Shown here: positions 39,221 through 47,062 of the stretch, one piece after another
Position numbering within the stretch: the first letter of the stretch is position 1
Layout: the number at the start of each line of letters is the position of its first letter
Source of the DNA: Candidatus Margulisiibacteriota bacterium
GTDB lineage: Bacteria > Margulisbacteria > WOR-1 > JAKLHX01 > JBAZKV01
Reading direction: 5' to 3'
Length of the DNA stretch: 47,062 nucleotides
Assembly (NCBI GenBank): GCA_041650635.1
Contig: JBAZKV010000015.1
Coordinates: 1 to 47,062 of the forward strand
Position numbers and translations under genes: made by a program
The notes under the pieces: model-generated
The model's database searches: none
Told to the model about the DNA's origin: nothing
What the model saw: only the letters and a program-made list of their open reading frames with translations

Positions 39221-39404
39221 TCTTCTTCTCCCTTGCAGCGGTCAAAAGCCTGGCTATGTCTTTTCGAAGGGACCTTTTTTTGAGCGGGTTCTTGACCTGC
39301 GTTACCGCGGACTCGAACCTGAACTTAAGAAGCTCTTTACGCAGTTCGGCCTCTTTTGCTTTTATCTCCTGCCTGCTCATTTCTTTTATTTTTGAGTACT
39401 TCAT
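39207..39404 (-). CDS. rpmC: 50S ribosomal protein L29
   Basis: L29 lies at the tunnel exit, where trigger factor and SRP dock. The ATG at 39404 follows AGGAAGG; a GTG one codon upstream is also possible. The 65 residues are two antiparallel helices with EMSRQEIKAKEAELRKELLKFRF and NPLKKRSLRKDIARLLT, typical of the family. It follows rplP by 11 nt. Confidence 0.95.
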   Translation of the reverse strand: MKYSKIKEMSRQEIKAKEAELRKELLKFRFESAVTQVKNPLKKRSLRKDIARLLTAAREKKNAGK

Positions 39405-39415
39405 CACTTGCCTTC

Positions 39416-39826
39416 CTATGCTTTTTCCACGAACCTTGTCATTACGGGCATTTTGTGCCCCGCCAGCCTCATTGCTTCTTTGGCATCTTTCTGGCTGACA
39501 CCGGCCAGTTCAAACAAAATGGTCCCGGGTTTAACAGGAGCCACAAAATATTCTGGAGCGCCTTTGCCTCCGCCCATCCTAGTTTCTGCCGGCCTTGAGG
39601 AATAAGGCTTGTCGGCCAGGACCCTTATCCAAACCTTGCCGCCTCTTTTCACAAAATGCGTAAGGGCCTTTCTTGCGGACTCTATCTGGGAAACCTTGAG
39701 CCATGCGGTTTCAAGGGACTGCAGGCCGAACTGCCCGAAGGCGAGAGTGTTGCCTCGGCAGGCCCTTCCTTTCATCATTCCTCTCTGCTGTTTCCTGAAT
39801 TTTGTGCGTCCCGGCTGCAATACCAT
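39416..39826 (-). CDS. rplP: 50S ribosomal protein L16
   Basis: L16 organises the A-site tRNA binding region of the large subunit. The 136 residues read VLQPGRTKFRKQQRGMMKGRACRGNTLAFGQFGLQSLE (in parts), then RAKxxF-like WIRVLADKPYSSRPAETRMGGGKG and PEYFVAPVKPGTILFELAGV. All are canonical. It follows the second part of rpsC by 10 nt. Confidence 0.96.
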   Translation of the reverse strand: MVLQPGRTKFRKQQRGMMKGRACRGNTLAFGQFGLQSLETAWLKVSQIESARKALTHFVKRGGKVWIRVLADKPYSSRPAETRMGGGKGAPEYFVAPVKPGTILFELAGVSQKDAKEAMRLAGHKMPVMTRFVEKA

Positions 39827-39836
39827 TTTTTTTACC

Positions 39837-40518
39837 TCACATCGTCATCTGAGTAACGACCTGTTCCTGGGCCGTAGTCTGAGCCTTTCTTTCTTTTTCG
39901 GGCAGGACATCGCCTTTATAGATCCAGACCTTGACGCCTATCTTTCCGTATAGCGTCATAGCCTCGGTAAAGCCGTAATCTATCCTGGCCCTGAGCGTAT
40001 GCAGAGGCACCTGTCCTCTTCTGTACCACTCTGTCCTGGCTATTTCCGCCCCGCCGAGCCTTCCCGCGATCATAACCTTGATCCCTTTGGCACCCTGGCG
40101 CAAAGCTTTGAGCACGGTCTGCCTCATCACTCTCCTGAAAGCTATCCTTTTTTCCAGCTGGCTGGCTATGTTCTCCGCAACCAGTATCGAACAGGTCTCC
40201 GAATTGCTTTCCTCCTGAATATCAAGCTGGACCTGTTTTTTTGACCAGTTCGTCCCTGACAAGAGCAACATCTCTTCCGCCTTTTCCTATGATGAGTCCC
40301 GGCTTGGCCGTGTATATTGCTATCTCTATCTGATTGGCCCTGCGGTGGATCTTTATCTTTGAGATGCCGGCCCGGAACAGTTTCTTCTTCAAAAAGTCCC
40401 TGATGCTCCGGTCTTCCTCAAGATTGTCCGCGTAGCTGTCGCCCTGGGCAAACCATGTGCTGTCCCAGTCCTCGATTATCCCCAGTCTGAACCCCTTAGG
40501 GTGGATCTTCTGGCCCAT
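39837..40518 (-). CDS. rpsC: 30S ribosomal protein S3, reading frame interrupted by a 1-nt shift
   Basis: S3 forms the mRNA entry tunnel. The gene is in two frames. The first part (40518 to the TGA at 40222) encodes MGQKIHPKGFRLGI, the KH domain with GLIIGKGGRDVALVRDEL, then KKTGPA and stop. The second part (readable from 40271, ending at 39837) gives QLDIQEESNSETCSILVAENIASQLEKRIAFRRVMRQ and GRLGGAEIARTEWYRRGQVPLHTLRA (in parts). The total length is 682 nt, one more than a multiple of three. The break falls at or just after A7 (plus-strand T run 40236-40242). Removing one A gives a 226-residue S3 with a loop about three residues shorter than usual. This may be a sequencing or assembly error, a slippage/frameshift site, or a true lesion. 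Confidence 0.9.
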
Positions 40519-40874
40519 TATTTTGCCTCCGCTTTTTGTTCCTGCAGACTTTCGACGAACATTGTGATATGAGAGAACCTCCTGATCCTCGAAAAAGCCC
40601 TTCCCCTTGCCCTGGGCCTTATCCTCTTAAGCGGCGTAGCCCTGCCCACATAGCACTCGGAAAGGACAAGAGACGCTTCATCCATCTTATAGTTGTTCTT
40701 GGCATTTGCCACAGCCGACTTCAAAGCATTCTCTGCAAGCTTTGCTGCCGAATGCGGCAGGAACTTAAGTATTGCAAGAGCTTCTTTAGCCATCTTGCCC
40801 CGCACAAGGTCAAGAACCCTTTTTACTTTTCTTTCCGAAACTCTTTGATATTTTGCCTGCGCCTTAACCTTCAT
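40518..40874 (-). CDS. rplV: 50S ribosomal protein L22
   Basis: L22 lines the peptide exit tunnel with a long beta hairpin. The 118 residues include VSERKVKRVLDLVRGKMAKEALAIL, LAENALKSAVANAKNNYKMD and the hairpin tip ATPLKRIRPRARGRAFSRIRR. The stop overlaps the rpsC start by one base (TAATG). Confidence 0.96.
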   Translation of the reverse strand: MKVKAQAKYQRVSERKVKRVLDLVRGKMAKEALAILKFLPHSAAKLAENALKSAVANAKNNYKMDEASLVLSECYVGRATPLKRIRPRARGRAFSRIRRFSHITMFVESLQEQKAEAK

Positions 40875-40895
40875 TTCCAGGGATCCTTCCTTTCA

Positions 40896-41180
40896 TCACG
40901 TAAGGGACGCCGATTTATCGGTAGGAGCGCTGTGCCCTCTAAAATTCCTCGTAGGAGAAAATTCCCCGAGTTTGTGCCCTACCATGTTCTCTGTTATGTA
41001 GACGGGTATGTGCTTCAAGCCGTTATGCACGGCAAAGGTAAGACCTATCATCTCAGGGATTATGGTGGACCTTCTTGACCAGGTCTTTATGATCTTTTTG
41101 TCCCCGGTCTTTGAAGCCTTCTCTATCTTTTCCATCAGATGATAGTCAACAAAAGGTCCTTTTTTAAGCGATCTTGCCAT
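40896..41180 (-). CDS. rpsS: 30S ribosomal protein S19
   Basis: S19 sits in the head of the 30S subunit next to S13. The 94 residues read ARSLKKGPFVDYHLMEKIEK, then IKTWSRRSTIIPEMIGLTFAVHNGLKHIPVYI and VGHKLGEFSPTRNFRGH, all canonical. It starts 2 nt after the rplB stop. Confidence 0.97.
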   Translation of the reverse strand: MARSLKKGPFVDYHLMEKIEKASKTGDKKIIKTWSRRSTIIPEMIGLTFAVHNGLKHIPVYITENMVGHKLGEFSPTRNFRGHSAPTDKSASLT

Positions 41181-41182
41181 CC

Positions 41183-42010
41183 TTATTTCCTCCTGACAAG
41201 GATATACTTGCTACTTGCCTTTCTCTTGCCTCTGGTCTTAAAGCCCAGCGTCGGCTTTCCTGTCGGGCTCACGGGTCCGGGACGACCCACCGGCGATCTG
41301 CCTTCTCCGCCTCCGTGCGGATGGTCGCATGGGTTCATTGCAATGCCTCTTACGCTGGGCCGGATCCCTCTATGCCTGCTCCTGCCCGCCTTGCCTAAAG
41401 AAACGTTCTTTACATCAAGATTGCCGACCTGGCCGATGGTAGCCCTGCACTCTATGCTGATAAGCCTCTCCTCGCCGGAAGGAAGCTTGAGAGTGGCGAA
41501 CCGGCCTTCTTTTGAAGAGATCACCGCAAAGGACCCCGCGGACCTGGCCAGCTGTCCGCCTTTTTGAGGGACCATTTCTACATTGTGCACCGTGGTGCCC
41601 TCCGGGATATTCCTGATGGGAAGGCAGTTGCCAAGCGTTATATCAGCATCGGGACCGGATTCTATCTTGTCCCCTACGGTCAGTCCCAGCGGGGTAAGTA
41701 TGTAGCGGAGCTCTTTGTCGTCATATTCCACAAGGCTTATCCTGCAATTCCTGTTTGGATCATACTCTATGGTCTTGACCGTGGCCGTCATGTTGTCCTT
41801 GTCCCTTTTGAAATCTATCAGGCGGTATTTTCTCTTATTGCCCCCGCCCTGATGCCTTACCCTTATCCTGCCGGTAAAATCCCTGCCGGCATGCTTGTGC
41901 AGGACCCGGGTAAGGGATCTCTCGGGTGTAGTGCAGGTAATATCGTCATAGGACAGATCTATCCTCTCTCTGGTGCCGGGCGTGATCGGCCTTCTTGTTT
42001 TAATTGCCAT
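41183..42010 (-). CDS. rplB: 50S ribosomal protein L2
   Basis: L2 is needed for subunit association and peptidyl-transferase assembly. The 275 residues contain GRDFTGRIRVRHQGGGNKRKYRLIDFKR (in parts), VHNVEMVPQKGGQLARSAG and GIRPSVRGIAMNPCDHPHGGGEGRSPVGRP, including the catalytically important histidine of the NPCDHPHGGGEG loop. It follows rplW by 2 nt. Confidence 0.97.
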   Translation of the reverse strand: MAIKTRRPITPGTRERIDLSYDDITCTTPERSLTRVLHKHAGRDFTGRIRVRHQGGGNKRKYRLIDFKRDKDNMTATVKTIEYDPNRNCRISLVEYDDKELRYILTPLGLTVGDKIESGPDADITLGNCLPIRNIPEGTTVHNVEMVPQKGGQLARSAGSFAVISSKEGRFATLKLPSGEERLISIECRATIGQVGNLDVKNVSLGKAGRSRHRGIRPSVRGIAMNPCDHPHGGGEGRSPVGRPGPVSPTGKPTLGFKTRGKRKASSKYILVRRK

Positions 42011-42012
42011 TT

Positions 42013-42306
42013 TTACAGCATCCCTTCAAGCATCTCGATCTTTTGACCGCTCTTAAGTTTGACATACGCCTTTTTTGTCCTTGCGCTCCTGCCGACGCTG
42101 CGGCCGACCTGTCTTCTTCTGCCGTCGGAGTTTATGGTGTTGACGCTTAGCACCTTCACATTAAAAAGCTTCTCGACAGCGTTCTTGATGTCCACCTTTG
42201 TGGCATCGGGCAGAACGGAAAAAGCATAGATATCTGACGAAGCTTTAAGGCCGGCTGATTTTTCCGTTATTACAGGCTTGATTATTATCTGATCAAAGTT
42301 CCTCAT
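42013..42306 (-). CDS. rplW: 50S ribosomal protein L23
   Basis: L23 forms the docking site for trigger factor and SRP at the tunnel exit. The 97 residues include IIIKPVITEKSAGLKASSDIYAFSV, KVDIKNAVEKLFNVKVLSVNT and the basic loop GRRRQVGRSVGRSARTKKAYV. It overlaps rplD by 4 nt. Confidence 0.96.
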   Translation of the reverse strand: MRNFDQIIIKPVITEKSAGLKASSDIYAFSVLPDATKVDIKNAVEKLFNVKVLSVNTINSDGRRRQVGRSVGRSARTKKAYVKLKSGQKIEMLEGML

Positions 42307-42929
42307 TTTCCGGCATACCTCTTTTCCAGGCTTTTGACCGCGGCCTTGTCCAGCAGCAGCCAGTCGTGGCTTACCACATCAAGCACATTTATGTCCTTTG
42401 AAGGCACCAGTTTTGAACCTTTCAGGTTCTTTGCAGATCTGATCGTCTTTTCTTCCGCTCCATCAAATACCATAAGGCTGTTTAGAGCCCCGAGCTTTTC
42501 AAGGAAAGAGGCCATATCTTTTGTTTTTCCCGAAGCGGGCAGTTCCTGGTCTACCACCTTCAATTTGTCAGAGATGGCTTTATCGCTTATCACCATCGCT
42601 ATCGCGGCTTCCCTTGTTTTCTTGTTAAGGGAGTGCGAAAAGTCCCTGGGCTTTGGACCAAAGTTGACGCCGCCGCCTCTCCACAGAGGAGACCTTATGG
42701 AACCGGACCTTGCTCTTCCTGTGCCCTTCTGGCTCCAGGGTTTTTTGCCGCCGCCTCTTACTTCTGTCCTGGTTTTGGAAGAAGCTGTCCCCTGCCTTTT
42801 TGAGGCCATAAGCCAGGTAAGGGCCAGATGGACCACGCTTTCTTTTGGGGTCCTTGAAAAGACCTTGTCGCTTGCTTCAAGGGTCCCCGAATTTTTCCCG
42901 TTAATATCCACCAGTTTCAGGCTTGTCAT
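42303..42929 (-). CDS. rplD: 50S ribosomal protein L4
   Basis: L4 extends a loop into the exit tunnel. The 208 residues include the loop RQGTASSKTRTEVRGGGKKPWSQKGTGRARSGSIRSPLWRGGG (in parts), then PKPRDFSHSLNKKTREAAIAMV and C-terminal NVLDVVSHDWLLLDKAAVKSLE. In E. coli the homologue also regulates the S10 operon; no such leader is recognised here. It overlaps rplC and rplW by 4 nt each. Confidence 0.96.
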   Translation of the reverse strand: MTSLKLVDINGKNSGTLEASDKVFSRTPKESVVHLALTWLMASKRQGTASSKTRTEVRGGGKKPWSQKGTGRARSGSIRSPLWRGGGVNFGPKPRDFSHSLNKKTREAAIAMVISDKAISDKLKVVDQELPASGKTKDMASFLEKLGALNSLMVFDGAEEKTIRSAKNLKGSKLVPSKDINVLDVVSHDWLLLDKAAVKSLEKRYAGK

Positions 42930-43558
42930 TTCTTCTTTTCCGCCTTTTTAGCAGCCGTTCTCTTTATCGTTACAAAAGCGCCCCTGGGCCCCGGCACCGC
43001 GCCTTTGATGAGCACTATGTTCTTTTCTGGGTCCGCTTCAAACACCATAAGGTTCTTCACTGTCACTTTTTCTCCGCCCATCCTGCCTGCCATCCTTTTG
43101 CCTTTATAGACCCTTCCAGGAGTTGTGCCCGCCCCGATAGAACCCGGGATCCTGTGGGACTTGGAACCGTGGGTCATATGGCTTCTCATGAAATGATGTC
43201 TTTTTACCGTTCCGGCAAATCCTTTGCCGATGGACACTCCTATCACGGACACTTTTTCTCCGGCTTCAAAGATATCCGTCTTTATCTGCTGCCCCAAAGA
43301 TACCTTTGAAGTGTCTTCTGCGCCAAACTCCTCAAATTTATTAAGGTTCTCTTTAACACCTGACTGAGCATAAGAACCCAAGATCGGCTTGGTAGACCTT
43401 TTTGAGACGCTTGTACCTATCTGGACCGCTTTCTTTTCCTCAAGTATCCTGGTAACAAAGCACGGCAGGGCCTCTATTACCGTTACCGGAACAGCAGCTC
43501 CCGCCTTGTCGTATACCTGGGTCATACCTAATTTTTTACCGAATATTCCAAGAACCAT
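42926..43558 (-). CDS. rplC: 50S ribosomal protein L3
   Basis: L3 closes the peptidyl-transferase region and binds the 3' end of 23S rRNA. The 210 residues begin GIFGKKLGMTQVYDKAGAAVPVTVIEA and include GFAGTVKRHHFMRSHMTHGSKSHRIPGSIGAGTTPGRVYKGKRMAGRMGGEKVTV (in parts), the family hallmark. It starts 10 nt after rpsJ. Confidence 0.96.
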   Translation of the reverse strand: MVLGIFGKKLGMTQVYDKAGAAVPVTVIEALPCFVTRILEEKKAVQIGTSVSKRSTKPILGSYAQSGVKENLNKFEEFGAEDTSKVSLGQQIKTDIFEAGEKVSVIGVSIGKGFAGTVKRHHFMRSHMTHGSKSHRIPGSIGAGTTPGRVYKGKRMAGRMGGEKVTVKNLMVFEADPEKNIVLIKGAVPGPRGAFVTIKRTAAKKAEKKK

Positions 43559-43568
43559 TTTATTTCCC

Positions 43569-43880
43569 TTAAGATAGTTTTATTTCTATATCGACGCCGG
43601 CCGGAAGATCTATCTGCATCAGAGCATCCACTGTCTGGGGAGCCGGATCCAGGATGTCTATCAGCCTCTTGTGCGTCCTTATCTCAAAATGCTCTCTCGA
43701 CTTTTTATCGACATGCGGCGACCTCAGCACACAGTAAACCTCTTTATCGGTCGGAAGAGGTATCGGGCCCGAAACCGCGGCCCCCGCCCTCTTTGCGGTC
43801 TCTATGATCTTCTGCGAGGACTGGTCCAGCATCCTGTGGTCATATCCCTTGAGCCTGATCCTTATCTTTTGTCTTGACAC
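43569..43880 (-). CDS. rpsJ: 30S ribosomal protein S10
   Basis: S10 is part of the 30S head and also partners NusB in antitermination. The 103 residues read QKIRIRLKGYDHRMLDQSSQKIIETAKRAGAAVSGPIPLPT and SPHVDKKSREHFEIRTHKRLIDI (in parts), ending in DLPAGVDIEIKL. It follows fusA by 1 nt, where tuf would normally intervene. Confidence 0.97.
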   Translation of the reverse strand: MSRQKIRIRLKGYDHRMLDQSSQKIIETAKRAGAAVSGPIPLPTDKEVYCVLRSPHVDKKSREHFEIRTHKRLIDILDPAPQTVDALMQIDLPAGVDIEIKLS

Positions 43881-43881
43881 T

Positions 43882-45966
43882 TTATTCCTGCGCCTTTCCC
43901 GACGATTTAAGGATTATACCTTCCGCTATGTTCTTTGGCACTTCTTCATAGGACGAGAACTCCATTGTATAGGAAGCCCTTCCCTGGGAAGAAGACCGCA
44001 AAGTTGTGGAATAACCGAACATTTCGGAAAGAGGCACTTTTGATTTTATGGTCTGCATTTCCTTATAGGACTCCATGCCTTCTATGCGGGCCCTTCTGCT
44101 GTTGAGGTCTCCCATAACATCGCCCAGGTACTGCTCCGGGGTAACGACCTCCACCTTCATTATGGGCTCCAGCAGCACGGGCTTTGCCTTCATCACCGCG
44201 TCTTTGAAAGCCATAGAACCTGCTATCTTGAACGCGATCTCGGAAGAATCGACTTCGTGGAAAGAACCGTCATACAGAGTGACTTTTACGTTCAAGACCG
44301 GATAACCGGCAAGCACGCCACCGGTCATTGCCTCTTTGATACCCGCTTCGACAGCAGGAATGTATTCCCTCGGAATTGCGCCTCCGACGATCTTGTTCTC
44401 AAATTCAAAGGTCTTTTCCTTTGAAGGCTCGATCTTAATATAAACATGGCCGTACTGTCCTCGGCCTCCCGTCTGTCTGATGAACTTTCCTTCGGCCTGA
44501 GCGCCTCCCTTGATGGTCTCTCTGTAGGCCACCTGAGGTTTGCCCACATTGGAATCGACTTTGAACTCGCGCAGCAGCCTGTCCACGATTATCTCGAGAT
44601 GAAGTTCTCCCATGCCTCCGATGATCGTCTGCCCGGTCTCGGGATCCGTCCTGACCGTAAAGGTCGGGTCTTCTTCGGCAAGCTTTTGCAGAGAGGCTCC
44701 CAGTTTTTCCTGGTCTGCCTTGGTCTTGGGCTCTATAGCAACGGAAATTACCGTTTCCGGAAATACCATGGACTCAAGTATGACCGGCGCTTTCTCGTCA
44801 CACAAAGTGTTCCCGGTGGTGGTATTCTTAAGGCCTACCGCCGCGGCAATATCTCCCGCGTTGACCTCTTCGATCTCTTCTCTCTTATTGGCATGCATCT
44901 GCAGCAATCTTCCGATCCTTTCTCTTGTACCCTTTGTCGAATTCAATATGTATGATCCGCTTTTCATTGTTCCTGAATACACCCTAAAAAAAGTCAGTTT
45001 TCCCACGAACGGGTCCGTCATTATCTTGAACGCCAGGCCTGCAAAGGGCGCGCTGTCAGAGGCCCTTCGCACCGCCTCTTCCCCGCTGTCGGGGTCTATC
45101 CCTTTTACCGCAGGTATGTCAACCGGTGAAGGAAGATATTCTATGACCGCGTCCAGCAGGGGCTGAACGCCTTTGTTCTTGAAAGCGGTTCCGCAGGTGA
45201 CCAGAACGATTTTCCCGCCGATCGAACCTTTTCTAAGCCCGGTCTTAATCTCTTCTACCGTTAACTTGTGTCCCTCTAGATATTTTAGCATTAATTCATC
45301 GTCCGCGTCAGCAGCCGCTTCAAGAACTTTTTCATGGTACCTTGCGGCCTTGCTTTTTAACTCCTGCGGTATCGGCTCCACTTTGAACTTTTCACCTTCG
45401 GCATCTTCATAAACGATGGCCTTCATCTCCACCAGGTCTATCACGCCCTTAAAAGAGTCTTCCGCTCCGATGGGAAGCTGTATGGCGACCGGATGGGTAT
45501 GGAGCCTTTCGTGCATCATCTTCATTACCCTCTTAAAATCCGCCCCCACCCTGTCCATTTTGTTGACAAAAGCAAGCCTTGGAACATGGTTCCTTACAGC
45601 CTGCCGCCAGACAGTTTCGCTCTGAGGCTGGACGCCTCCGACCGCGCAGAACACCGCCACAACCCCGTCAAGGACGCGCAGGGACCTCTCCACTTCTACT
45701 GTAAAATCAACGTGACCCGGCGTGTCTATTATATTTATCCTGTGCTCTTTCCAGGAACAGGTCGTGCAAGCGGAGGTGATAGTTATCCCTCTCTCTTTTT
45801 CCTGCTCCATCCAGTCCATGGTTGCTGTGCCTTCATGCACTTCGCCGATCTTATACAGCTTGCCCGTATAATAAAGGATCCTCTCGGTAAGCGTGGTCTT
45901 GCCCGCATCGATGTGGGCCATGATACCGATGTTCCTGGTCTTCTCAATCGTGAATTGTCTTGCCAT
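43882..45966 (-). CDS. fusA: Translation elongation factor G
   Basis: EF-G is the GTPase that drives translocation. The 694 residues carry G1 AHIDAGKTTLTER, the switch I region ERGITITSACTT, G3 DTPGHVDF, G4 NKMDR and domains II-V, with domain IV sequence GKFIRQTGGRGQYGHVYI. The length matches the canonical, fully active form. It lies between rpsG and rpsJ; no tuf gene follows it. Confidence 0.97.
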   Translation of the reverse strand: MARQFTIEKTRNIGIMAHIDAGKTTLTERILYYTGKLYKIGEVHEGTATMDWMEQEKERGITITSACTTCSWKEHRINIIDTPGHVDFTVEVERSLRVLDGVVAVFCAVGGVQPQSETVWRQAVRNHVPRLAFVNKMDRVGADFKRVMKMMHERLHTHPVAIQLPIGAEDSFKGVIDLVEMKAIVYEDAEGEKFKVEPIPQELKSKAARYHEKVLEAAADADDELMLKYLEGHKLTVEEIKTGLRKGSIGGKIVLVTCGTAFKNKGVQPLLDAVIEYLPSPVDIPAVKGIDPDSGEEAVRRASDSAPFAGLAFKIMTDPFVGKLTFFRVYSGTMKSGSYILNSTKGTRERIGRLLQMHANKREEIEEVNAGDIAAAVGLKNTTTGNTLCDEKAPVILESMVFPETVISVAIEPKTKADQEKLGASLQKLAEEDPTFTVRTDPETGQTIIGGMGELHLEIIVDRLLREFKVDSNVGKPQVAYRETIKGGAQAEGKFIRQTGGRGQYGHVYIKIEPSKEKTFEFENKIVGGAIPREYIPAVEAGIKEAMTGGVLAGYPVLNVKVTLYDGSFHEVDSSEIAFKIAGSMAFKDAVMKAKPVLLEPIMKVEVVTPEQYLGDVMGDLNSRRARIEGMESYKEMQTIKSKVPLSEMFGYSTTLRSSSQGRASYTMEFSSYEEVPKNIAEGIILKSSGKAQE

Positions 45967-45981
45967 CTTCTTCCTTTCCCT

Positions 45982-46452
45982 CTACCACCTGAAATGCGCA
46001 AAAGCCTTGTTGGCCTCTGCGGTCTTGTGCAGGTCCTCTCTCTTTTTTGCCGCTCCGCCTGTCCCGTTAGAAGCATCCATTATCTCGGAGGCCAGCTTTT
46101 CTGCCATGGAACGTCCCTGCCTCTCCTGTGCCGACATCCTTAGCCACTTCATGGCTATAGAAGTCCCCCTGTCCTTGGTTACTTCGATCGGGATCTGATA
46201 GGTCGAGCCGCCGACCCTTCTGGATTTGACCTCCATAAAGGGCGTGATGTTTTTCAGCGCTTTTTCAAATACGGCCATCGGGTCCTGCGAGCTCTTTTTT
46301 GCGACCTGGTCCATGGCCCCGTAAAAGATCTTTTCGGCCGTTGCCTTCTTGCCTTTGATCATAAGTTTGTTAACGAACTTCTGCACCATCAGGCTCCCGA
46401 ACTTGGGATCGGCAGATCCCTTTCTCTTGCTTATCCTTCCTCTTCTCGGCAT
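45982..46452 (-). CDS. rpsG: 30S ribosomal protein S7
   Basis: S7 nucleates assembly of the 30S head and lines the E site. The 156 residues contain RRGRISKRKGSADPKFGS, VQKFVNKLMIKGKKATAEKIFYGA, VKSRRVGGSTYQIPIEV and the C-terminal EANKAFAHFRW. It starts 1 nt after the rpsL stop, the standard str-operon order. Confidence 0.97.
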   Translation of the reverse strand: MPRRGRISKRKGSADPKFGSLMVQKFVNKLMIKGKKATAEKIFYGAMDQVAKKSSQDPMAVFEKALKNITPFMEVKSRRVGGSTYQIPIEVTKDRGTSIAMKWLRMSAQERQGRSMAEKLASEIMDASNGTGGAAKKREDLHKTAEANKAFAHFRW

Positions 46453-46453
46453 G

Positions 46454-46849
46454 TTATTTAGCCTCCGCTTTCCCCTGGCCCTTTGGCCTCTTGGCTCCGT
46501 ATTTTGATCTTGACTTTAACCTGTTCTCCACTCCGGCCGTGTCAAAAGTCCCTCTTACTATGTGATATCTGACACCGGGAAGGTCTTTGACCCTTCCGCC
46601 TCTGATCAGGACGACCGAGTGTTCCTGAAGGTTGTGCCCGACTCCCGGAATGTAAGCAGTTACTTCCATTCCATTGACAAGGCGGACCCTCGCCACTTTT
46701 CTCAATGCGGAGTTCGGCTTTTTTGGAGTGGTGGTGTACACCCTGATACAGACGCCCCTTTTAAGCGGAGAGCCCTCCAGAGCGGGAGCCTTGCTTTTCT
46801 GTTTGCTTTGCTTTCTTCCCTTTCTTACCAGCTGCATTATGGTCGGCAT
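46454..46849 (-). CDS. rpsL: 30S ribosomal protein S12
   Basis: S12 is at the decoding centre and is the classical streptomycin-resistance site. The 131 residues include PTIMQLVRKGRKQSKQKSKAPALEGSP (in parts), TTTPKKPNSALRKVARVRL with wild-type lysine, GEGHNL-like PGVGHNLQEHSVVLIRGGRVKDLPGVRYHIVRG, and a C-terminal basic tail. It starts 16 nt after the rpoC stop. Confidence 0.97.
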   Translation of the reverse strand: MPTIMQLVRKGRKQSKQKSKAPALEGSPLKRGVCIRVYTTTPKKPNSALRKVARVRLVNGMEVTAYIPGVGHNLQEHSVVLIRGGRVKDLPGVRYHIVRGTFDTAGVENRLKSRSKYGAKRPKGQGKAEAK

Positions 46850-46865
46850 TTGATCTTTCTCCTTC

Positions 46866-47062
46866 TTATATCTTCGGCGTCAGTTCAAGGTACCTGTATC
46901 CGGCAAATCCCGTGCCCGCGGGAATAAGTTTGCCGATTATCACGTTCTCTTTAAGCCCGTACATCTCATCCATCTTTCCTTCTATCGCGGCCTCGGTCAG
47001 TATCCTGGCCGTTTCCTGGAAGGAAGCGGCAGAAATAAAGCTGTTGGTGATAAGAGACGCCT
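46866..47062 (-). CDS. rpoC: DNA-directed RNA polymerase beta' subunit, C-terminal end
   Basis: Only the last 65 codons are in the window. They read ASLITNSFISAASFQET, RILTEAAIEGKMDEMYGLKEN and VIIGKLIPAGTGFAGYR, the conserved C-terminus of bacterial beta' (the region with the trigger-loop-distal 'SFxSAASFQETT' and 'LIPAGTG' motifs). The stop is followed after 16 nt by rpsL, so transcription of the str genes probably continues from rpoBC. Confidence 0.95.
   Translation of the reverse strand, partial: ASLITNSFISAASFQETARILTEAAIEGKMDEMYGLKENVIIGKLIPAGTGFAGYRYLELTPKI

Noticed and set aside
40222..40271. Two independent S3 half-proteins by re-initiation at the ATG at 40271
   Set aside because: No ribosome site precedes that ATG and the peptide before KKQVQ is not S3-like; one shifted gene is simpler.
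1..47062. CRISPR array, prophage, transposase or integrative element
   Set aside because: No spaced direct repeats and no recombinase-like frames are visible; gene content is core and collinear.

Overview
This 47 kb window is a chromosomal segment of a bacterium that builds an outer membrane: it encodes a TolC-type outer-membrane factor with its periplasmic adaptor. Almost all genes lie on the minus strand and are tightly packed, with many stop/start overlaps (ATGA, TAATG). The gene content is mostly housekeeping. No transposase, integrase, phage gene or CRISPR array is visible. Full folate, serine and cobalamin-dependent methionine genes argue against a minimal CPR-type genome. My best guess is an uncultured candidate-phylum diderm (Margulisbacteria/Saganbacteria, Omnitrophota or similar). 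That placement is inference only.

Layout from left to right. (1) 1-5.3 kb: a tripartite ABC export operon like E. coli ybhGFSR (TolC-like factor, HlyD-like adaptor, two ABC ATPases, two ABC-2 permeases, the last cut by the window edge), with its own promoter. (2) 5.3-14.3 kb: an operon running DUF1015 gene, tRNA(CAU), small membrane protein, tilS, folP, folK, tsaE, tsaB, rimI, metH. It combines tRNA modification (lysidine, t6A), folate synthesis and folate/B12-dependent methionine synthesis. (3) 14.3-14.67 kb: the only gene-free stretch over 300 bp, rich in palindromes, leading to a plus-strand promoter. (4) 14.67-19.1 kb: a stand-alone receiver with uppP (plus), then radical SAM, MFS and recO genes (minus), and a second stand-alone receiver (plus) divergent from recO. 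(5) 19.1-26.7 kb: an operon of a class V aminotransferase, serA, an NtrC-type sigma-54 activator, a GAF/histidine-box protein lacking an ATPase domain, a full PrsK-like histidine kinase and a small SH3-like exported protein. (6) 26.8-28.4 kb: an unusual 2-hydroxyacid dehydrogenase with a large internal insertion, flanked by terminators. (7) 28.5-47.06 kb: the end of rpoC followed by the fused str-S10-spc-alpha ribosomal cluster ending in rplM-rpsI and a strong terminator. tuf is missing after fusA and rpmD (L30) is missing between rpsE and rplO.

The most notable observations are these. rpsC, an essential gene, is split by a one-nucleotide frame change at or just after an A7 run. A histidine-kinase-like protein has a phospho-acceptor His but no catalytic domain and sits between a complete kinase and its likely regulator. 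A palindromic repeat is inserted in frame in tilS. FolK carries an 80-residue histone-H1-like lysine tail. A dehydrogenase carries a domain-sized insertion. A tRNA(CAU) starts one nucleotide after an upstream stop codon, close to the lysidine synthetase gene that would act on it if it is tRNA-Ile2. Two receiver genes look leaderless. I found no unmistakably new multi-gene system; the two-component/serine operon with the ATPase-less kinase is the nearest candidate.
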